From: Myotis daubentonii
Taxonomy: Eukaryota; Chordata; Mammalia; Chiroptera; Vespertilionidae
Assembly: GCF_963259705.1 (NCBI RefSeq)
Contig: NC_081849.1
Location: forward strand, 58,066,093 to 58,130,092
DNA: 64,000 nt
Direction of reading: 5' to 3'
The notes beneath the pieces were generated by a model. The model was not told the DNA's origin, searched no databases, and saw nothing but the letters and a program-made list of their open reading frames with translations. Shown here one piece after another: positions 57,096 to 64,000 of the stretch; position 1 is the stretch's first letter, and each line of letters opens with the position of its first letter. A program made the position numbers and the translations under genes.

Positions 57096-58734
57096 TAATC
57101 AATACCAAGTGTACTGAGAAGATATGAAGGACACCATCTGGTTTTCAATCACATTACCACAGTACACTACTCTAGCTCCATGAAAAGGAAAGTGGCAGAA
57201 TTAGAACATAGGTACCTGGACTTGAAACCATCCATGTGCACCCCAGCCTATAGTATTAATGACCCACCAATTGGTTACTGATGGGGATGTGGGATGGGGA
57301 TGCATTGCTCATAAGAACTTGTGAATGGGTGTCTATGAGTGTATGGTGGTAAAGGAAACGAAGGTGAGAAGCACTGCTTTAAGTATTAGACATGTACTCA
57401 TCTCTTGGCCCTAGAGTCCATTCCAGAAAAGGAGCCCATCAGGTTGGTATAAACATACATCAGCAAAGTCAGTCATCATTTAAGTGGGATCAGAGCCGGA
57501 TGAGATTTTGCAAATTTTAATCATACCCTTCTACATATTAAAGTATATGTACAAAATATAGGGTTTCTGGCTTTTAAAGCACCATAAGTATATGTGGTTA
57601 AAAAGAAGCAAATTTCTGTAGTCAATCTAGTTGATAACTTAAACATCCCAAGTGAGTTCAGACAAACAATTCTAGAACTATTTCCAATGATCCAAGGAGT
57701 AATGAAATTAATTTTTAAACGATATACATATATTGCAGTCAGACTTTTAAAAGATACCGCAAGAAATAATTTTTAAAAACCATATTTTAAGTATAGTTAT
57801 TCAGTAACTCCTCAGGAGCATTGAAAATTAACCGGATTATAGAAACAAGCCAAGTGACACTAAGATGTGTACTATTTCTACATTGGTTTACTGAAGGATT
57901 AGATTTGCAAAAGTGACACTACAGTGTACTCATACTATCCAAAAGGACAAGTTCTACTTCCAAGAATAAAAAACAGCAATGTTAAAGCAGTAAATTTTAC
58001 CAAGTAACTTAAAATAATTAAACTTAGTATAGTTTTATAGGCAAACCTTCCTTACCTCATACACTGCAATATGAGTTATTGTTATTAAAGTCATAACCAT
58101 CGATAGCATGCGTAGCAACATATGGTTGGGTTTGAGAATAGTTCTTTATCCAAAGGTTTCACCTCAGATGGAACCCCTTGTAAAATGTCCCTTTAGAATT
58201 GTTGTGTTTTCTGAGCCTATTGCACATTCTTTGTATTTTTTTTTAATGATGGAATCCTTTGGGAATGGTCTTTAATTTCGAAAATAGCCAAAAGTCATTC
58301 CAAACCAAAGATAATGAACAGGGCAGCACAACAAATACTGTTTGGAGAAAACAAAAGCAAGTAACTGGGACTGATTTTCCTCTGTGGCCAGTAAACGGAT
58401 TCTGAGGACATTCTGAAGCCAGCCATTCAGAAATATTTGGAGCCACAGAAATGTCATTTGAATCATATCATATTGTGACAGTTTGGAAGGCTGATACATA
58501 TTTAAAGGTTATTTTGTTGAAAAGTGTCTCATTGCTCTTAACTTGGTGTCAAGATATCTGTGGGGGCCCATCGATGGGTTTCAGGGGGTTGGGAGAGTCA
58601 TGAAATTCTAGCAAATTCATGTAAAATGTGGTGTATACATATGGCTTTGGGTTCATTTGTTTTTTTTAATCACAGGAAAGAACTTTCTACTCTCATCAGA
58701 TTTTTTAAGATTGTTCTAAACTGGCAAAAAGGCA
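57096..58734. other. No recognisable feature
   Basis: AT-rich unique-looking DNA; nothing supported. Confidence 0.4.
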
Positions 58735-58943
58735 AGTTGGGAAGTTGCACAGATATGTGGGTTCAGGCTGTCTGCTTGGCAATGTAACCTTGGACAAGTT
58801 ACTTACACTCCCTCTTCCTCAGTCTCTTCCTCTATGAAGTGACAATAATAATATTCAACTTGATGATCGTCACTGAGAATATGAATGTAGTGCATGGCAA
58901 ATGGTAATAACTCAATAGGTGGTTAGTGATGATTATATAACAG
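58735..58943 (+). mobile_element. MIR element interrupted at its 3' end by a Helitron
   Basis: 'gtgggttcaggctgtctgcttggcaatgtaaccttggacaagttacttacactccc', 'cagtctcttcctctatgaagtgacaataataat' and 'agtgcatggcaaatggtaataactcaatag' follow MIR in order. Confidence 0.78.
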
Positions 58944-59055
58944 CTAGAGGCCCGGTGCATGAATTCGGGCATGGGTGGGTTCCAGCCGGCCTCGCCACCT
59001 GGTTGAACTCCTGGTAGAAGAGATAATTTGTATATTAGCCTTGTATTATATAGGA
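58944..59055 (-). mobile_element. Minimal HeliBat-type Helitron
   Basis: On the minus strand it begins TCCTATATAATACAAGGC and ends TGCACCGGGCCTCTAG. Both ends are intact, but only 112 bp remain. The base beyond the 5' end is A as expected; the base after CTAG is C rather than T. It sits at the 3' end of a MIR. Too short to code. Confidence 0.85.
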
Positions 59056-60380
59056 TAATGTGACAATCTCTCAAATACTCTGTTCACTGCAAAATGGCCT
59101 TGACGCTCCTTATACCATTTCATCCTCCCCTCAAGACTCAGAGGAAGATGGTATCATTTTCCACACTAAACCCCCAATCTCTCGGTCTTGTTCCTTCATT
59201 TTCCTTCTTGGACTTTGCTCCCCGTTGCTTCCTCCAGCATCTGCCATCTCTCTCTCTCCTCCATTGTTCTCTTATCTCCATTCTAGCTTGTCATTTCCAT
59301 AAAAATCTTCCCTTGATCGTCTATCTATAGTTTTACAAGTCTTTTTCCTTTACTTCTCTCTTTTTGGCACCTGTCTTGCTTCAGTACTTCTGGTTCTTAA
59401 CTCTCAAACAGCTGAACAGGGTTAGTGCAAACAAATGAGAACGAGCCCCGAAAGGTCCTCAGTTCCATTCCCAGGAGTTGACCTCTGCTGCAAACTGCTG
59501 GTTGAGAAAGGAGGGCGCAAGCAGCTATGGGGAGCTCCAGTGGCCACTGCCCTGTACATGGAGACGGAGGTCTATTGTAGATCTCCCTGGTAACACTTTC
59601 TCAAATCCTCATTTTTATTTGTGGAATGAAAATAAGCTCTATGTTAACTAGACTATGTGATTCTCTTTGTCAACAAACAGCAAAGCACGCATACCTGGGA
59701 TGAACAGATAACCAGAAAGAAATGACTTAAACGACTTCCAATAGCTTCCCTTAGTCCTCAGGCTCTGGGATCTCTCACAGCTGTGGGTGTTGCCAGGCAG
59801 TTCTTTACCTCCATAACATTATCATCACCTCTGTCTTCTGGATACGCCACTCAAATACAGTATCAATTAAAACTCAGAATGTCGGTAGTTAACTTTTCTC
59901 CCCCCCCCCCCCAATCTGGTTCTTCCACCCCCTTTCTGGAGTTTCCAGCTTGAGTCAATGTTATCACCTGTCAAATTTCCTACTCTGAAAAAATCTGACC
60001 CTGTGGAGAACTCTGGCATCATGCAGGGACCCGCAGCACCTCCCTGCCCCCCCCCCCAAATCAGCTGTCCAGAAGCACCCCACCCAAAATCTGCCCAGAG
60101 AAAGCACCTCCTTAGCAGACGGATATGCAGGCTCCTCCTTTCTTGGGGATTGGGTCTTACCCTGAAGGTCCAGAGTAACTAAACTCTGAAAAGGTCCAAT
60201 TATGGTGATAGAAATTCTCCAAAATAATTAAGCCATGGTTTAAATAGTGCCATATAGAATTTTCCTAATGATGCTCTCCATATCCATAAGAACAATAGAG
60301 GTTCAAAAGGCCTTGTCATATCATTTGCTATAAATGCTTCTGCATGTGTGGACACACAGACAATCTGTATGCACACCTAG
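59056..60380. other. Unassigned; pyrimidine-rich 59110-59300 and C runs
   Basis: The pyrimidine-rich part may be a diverged L2 but I cannot align it. C runs lie near 59901-59912 and 60046-60057. Frames at 59060-59330 and 59958-60182 are unsupported. Confidence 0.35.
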
Positions 60381-60384
60381 ATGT

Positions 60385-60500
60385 AGTTATTCATTAGTCA
60401 AAGATTTACTGAGCAACTTCTATGCACAAATTATGCTGTTTGGTAAATGGGATGCCAGACTTGACTGAGACACGATCTCTGTCCTGGAAAAGTGAATTGC
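60385..60500 (-). mobile_element. L2 3' end fragment
   Basis: 'attcattagtcaaagatttactgagcaacttctatgcacaaattatg', then 'cacgatctctgtcctgg' is a reverse-complement L2 end. Confidence 0.55.
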
Positions 60501-60589
60501 TAGAAGAGACAAATATATGAACAAATACTTGTAACAAGATCCCCTGTGCTTGCTAACCTTTATTGTGCGCTTCCTGTTTGCTAGACACG

Positions 60590-60780
60590 GTGTTGAGTGT
60601 TTCTTGTGGATATTTTTATTGAGTCATTTACAATAATACGGTAGGTGGGCACTATTACAGTTGAACAAACAGAAGCTCTCTCTCTGATGAGTGCCTTGTC
60701 CAAGCTTATAAATAAGCAAAGGGTTCAACCCCAAGTCTGTCTCACCTGGAACGCAAGTTCTGAACTAGCACACGTTCTTG
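60590..60780 (-). mobile_element. MIR fragment
   Basis: 'attgagtcatttacaataatacggtaggtgggcactattacagttgaacaaacagaag', then 'aagggttcaaccccaagtctgtctcacc' is a reverse-complement MIR. Confidence 0.65.
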
Positions 60781-61370
60781 TTTCCAACTTTCTACAAAAA
60801 CAAAGAGACCAGGAGAATGCCATCGGCTGGGGAGGAAGTGGGTTGTTCTTACTCCACAGCCAGGCCTGGGCTTACAGAGCAAGGAGAACCTGACTGAGTC
60901 CCTAGGGCCTGACGGATAAAAGGAACTAGAGAGCAGGGACCCTGCCAAAGTCAGAGCCACGGCACTGGCAGCTGCTCCATCAATCAGCCCGGCAGCTCCA
61001 ACAGGGACGCCCTGGGCCCACGAGGACTCCCCCACCACGTTTTGCAGTTCTGTTAGGTTAGTCCACCCATAGCTTCGGTTTGGGTCTGGGTTGTCGTTTC
61101 CATTCCTCATGACAATATGAGTCATTGTTTCCCCACTTGCTGCTTTGAAGAGGCAGTGCGCACCACACCCCTTTCGCACTGGTCAGCGGCGCTGGAGCTG
61201 AGGAACCACCAGGGACAGTTACGCAACCACAGTCTCCAGACCCGCGGGCCTCCCAGCTTCTGCTAGAAACTATCCAAGAAAACACGGTCATCGGGGGTTC
61301 TGAGCTTCTTCAAAGGGGCCTGGTGTTTCTCTAGTAACATTACAGATGCTTTTTGCTGTTCCATGACTTC
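60781..61370. other. Relatively CpG-rich unique DNA
   Basis: Many CpGs in 60900-61290 (for example TCAGCGGCGCTGG near 61181 and CCGCGGGCC near 61242), against a CpG-poor background. Overlapping minus-strand frames (145 and 77 codons) have no recognisable domain. It could be an unmethylated regulatory element or an eroded exon; undecided. Confidence 0.35.
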
Positions 61371-61440
61371 TTTTTTTTTTTAAGAACTTGGCATCCAATA
61401 CTAGATTAGTTTCAGGGCACGATGTAATGGTTCGACCTCC
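61371..61440 (-). mobile_element. Short LINE-1 3' end
   Basis: A T run, then 'ctagattagtttcagggcacgatgtaatggttcgac', resembles the antisense of the LINE-1 3' UTR ('attagtttcaggtgtacaacatagtggttagac'). Short and diverged. Confidence 0.4.
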
Positions 61441-63439
61441 TCGGTGGTGTGATAAGCAGCAATGGAGTCCCTCCATCAGAGAACCTGACTGTGCTCTCTG
61501 GTCTGGGGAGACTTGAAGCCGAGTGGTGTTGGCAGGTGAAAAGCTGTGCCCTTTAGTCATGGATGAGCCACAGCCACCAAAGGGGAACCTATCTCCCCGA
61601 TGGTTTAATGGCTGAACTGCCAGGTGGTTTCTTCTAGTCCCTTCTAACTTCATTACGTTGCTTCTCCAAATTGCAAGCACATGTATTCTACAAAACAGAG
61701 GTTTATAACCTCTTGGCATCAAGAACTGCTTTGAAAACAGACCTGCTCCTCGGAAGATGTGCACCCCGATCCACACGGCAACTTGACAAAATGTTTCAAC
61801 TGAATGTCGGAGCTAAACTCTGCTGTAAAAAACTTGGACGTCAAAAACACTTCAACACACAAAGGAAGCAAAACTAATACTGAAAAACCAATTTGGTGAA
61901 ATATTAAGAAATTGCCTCCTTACAGCTTTATTCAGGCTGTTGACAATGATTCTGGGGAAACAAACCCGGCCTGAAAAAATGTGCCCATCACAGTTGACCA
62001 GGGAGGATGGTAATGAAATCCGGGATTTACCAGCGTGCAATTGGAGTCAGAGTTTCCAAAATGTATCATGTAAGCTGGATTTTAGGTGTCTAGTTGACTC
62101 CCCACCTCCCCCTTCCCCCCCCCCAAAAAAAACAAGCTTCAAAAACCCTGGGAAGAATTCCTAAGAAAGAAAATGCAGCTAAGGTTTAATTTTTCTCCAC
62201 AGAATTTTAAAATTCGGTCCACATTCCTAAGACTTGAAGAGAGAGGCCTCGAATTAAAGTGTTGGAGCCAAGATCACCCAGTAGGATGAGAACCCAAATC
62301 GCCTGACACCCAGCTCAGCACCCTTTCCAGCACTTGGAGCCGCCTGACCCACAAAATCAAGTTTTTAAAGAGGCTCATCTTCTCTACCCACCCGGCTGTC
62401 TCGGGCCATGATGTTTTGAGGCCGGAACAAAGTCCAGGAACACCAACAATTCAGCCCCAGCAACTCACCCAGAAGCAGAAATTGCGGGGCTCTCTGCCAA
62501 GGTTATGTAAGATCTCACCCCAAAACAATATCCCGCTGAGGGAAAGACCGCCGCCAGAAGCTTGGCGTGTGGCCCCAAAGCTCAAAGATCAACCCCATTT
62601 TCAGATGCGCCTTAAAGTTGCTCAGGGAATTCTCCCCAGATGTTTAAGTTCAGCAATGGAAAAAGTCTTTAAGTTACATGGGAGTGATGATTCTTATCCT
62701 TTCAGGAACGCTGCCTTCTTGGAAATATGAATTATATAGACACTGTAATTACATTTCTCTGACGGAGAATGAATGACAATTGGAATTTGGTTTTCTGTGC
62801 TCCGTTTGCCACAGGATAAATACTCTTACTCTGATAAATATTTTTGTCCAACTACCACTCTCAAGCGGATTACAGCATTTTTTCCTTTGCAAAACCAAAT
62901 GATTAGGGGTGGGAGGCAGTTTTAATGTAAACTGTCTAGGAAGGGTTTGTATAGCTCTACATGAATATGCAATGATCCGTACATATTATTCTATTTAATT
63001 TAACTAGTAATGCAAATAAGCAAATGTCTTCTCAGTAGAGTTGAAAAGGAATCAAAGTGCAATAAACTAATGCTAGGAAGTGCTATTTTCACTTTCGAAA
63101 CAGCCTGTTTTCCTTCTCTTTCTCTTCCTCTTTCCATCTTCTTTTCTCCATTTCCATTGTCATCTCCACCTTCATCTCCTCAAACCTCATCTCTTTGAAA
63201 TATAGTAGCTTCCCACCTTAGAGTTGTTTAAACATGAACAATTCTAAAATTAAACTTGATGGAAGGAAACCAATAAAAAATACTCTTTGGTCATCACTAT
63301 CATCACCAATGTTATAATTTTGCTAAGATGTAAGGTCAGAATTATACATAACATGGACCTGTTTTTAATATTTGCAGCAATTTTGAAAGCTGGATTAAAT
63401 TAGGTACCACAAGATAGAGCCCCCAAAAAAGTAGAACCT
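61441..63439. other. Unassigned, largely repeat-free DNA
   Basis: 62200-63030 has no repeat I recognise. It contains TGTAATTAC near 62744 and an octamer-like ATGCAAATA near 63010, typical of developmental enhancers. A C run lies near 62110-62125. The 162-codon minus-strand frame 61288-61776 and the 104-codon frame 62416-62730 lack domain or splice support. Confidence 0.35.
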
Positions 63440-64000
63440 CTCCCATCCCAAAAATTGCATGAATTATTGTACTTCAAATCAGAAGACCAGACATATACAG
63501 AACACATCTTCCAGCAGCACGAAAATATACATTTTTCTCAGCACACATGGAACATTCCCCAGGATGGATCATATGTTAGGTCACAAAAAAAGCATTAACA
63601 AATTGAAGATTGAAGTCATATCATGTATCTTTTCTCACCACAGTGGTATGAAACTAGAATTCAATAACAGAAGAAAAGCTGGGAAATTTACCAATGTTTG
63701 GAAATTAAACAACATACTTCTAACAGCCAATGGGTTGGAGAAATCAAAAGAGAAATTTAAGAAACTCTCTTAAAACAAATGAAAATGTAAACGCAATTCA
63801 CCAAAATTGATGGGATGCAGCAATAGTATTTCTAAGGGAGAGGGCTATAGTGTATATAGCGTATAAGTAATATAACACATTAAAAGAAAGATCTCAAATA
63901 AACAACCTAATTTTATACCACAAGGAACTAGAAATAGAAGAACAGACTAAGCTCATAGTTAGCAGAAGGAAGGAAATAACAAATCAGGGCAAAAATAAAT
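63440..64000 (+). mobile_element. LINE-1 ORF2 fragment (endonuclease-RT linker), continues past the window
   Basis: Collinear with LINE-1 ORF2 after the endonuclease. The frame 63459-63773 includes GKFTNVWKLNN, and the DNA continues with 'gggatgcagcaatagtatttctaaggg' and 'aaagatctcaaataaacaacctaa'. Frameshifts near 63530 and 63770 and several stops show it is dead. The 3' part of the element should lie to the right of this window. Confidence 0.85.

Noticed and set aside
60742..61179. 145-codon minus-strand frame
   Set aside because: Overlaps a MIR end and has low-complexity Ala/Ser composition; CpG enrichment reported instead.
61288..61776. 162-codon minus-strand frame, the longest in the window
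   Set aside because: It crosses a T run and a short LINE-1 3' end, and has no recognisable domain.
1..64000. CRISPR arrays, operons, phage or plasmid features
   Set aside because: None seen; composition and repeats are those of mammalian nuclear DNA.

Overview
The window looks like non-coding (intergenic or intronic) nuclear DNA from a vespertilionid bat, most likely Myotis or a close relative. Three repeat classes support this. (1) Ves-type tRNA-derived SINEs, nine with head and tail and one 5'-truncated. (2) HeliBat-type Helitrons: 5' TC, 3' hairpin plus CTAG, mostly inserted at A|T. (3) Young non-autonomous hAT elements with 8-bp target duplications. Older mammalian repeats (L2, MIR, LINE-1/HAL1, MaLR LTRs, MER5-like hAT-Charlie) fill much of the rest. 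There is no prokaryotic gene structure, no CRISPR array and no recognisable structural RNA gene.

Layout. 1-9.9 kb: four Helitrons (1446-1689, 1916-2181, 4215-4494, 9396-9875), a HAL1-like element split by a Ves SINE, a decayed LINE-1 ORF2, a local tandem duplication (7325-7600) and a LINE-1 3' end. 10-24 kb: a second HAL1-like element, an L2 fragment, a near-perfect 60-bp palindrome (17122-17181), two sister hAT copies (17.3 and 21.0 kb) of which the second is nested in an older hAT, a (TA)n tract joined to a Helitron 3' end, and a LINE-1 ORF2 piece broken by an unrecognised ~0.85 kb segment. 24-43.5 kb: SINEs, L2, MIR, MER5-like elements, a large (GGA)n tract, an ERV-like LTR, two MaLR LTRs and a hAT with a perfect target duplication. 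43.5-64 kb: an old hAT-like repeat split by a SINE, more SINE, MIR and L2 copies, a 112-bp Helitron inside a MIR, somewhat more CpG-rich unique DNA, and LINE-1 ORF2 running off the right end.

Only one stretch looks like a host coding exon: 54919-55183 (+). It has a good splice acceptor, about 87 open codons rich in CpG, a stop, and an AATAAA about 160 bases downstream. I could not name the gene. Nearly all other open frames lie in repeats or low-complexity DNA.

The most interesting signals are regulatory cargo on Helitrons: two near-consensus CTCF motifs 484 bp apart in the same orientation, and a 60-bp-periodic array of YY1-like and CCAAT motifs. The isolated palindrome, the unassigned exon and the unidentified insert in LINE-1 come next. 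All family names are from memory of consensus sequences. No search was run.
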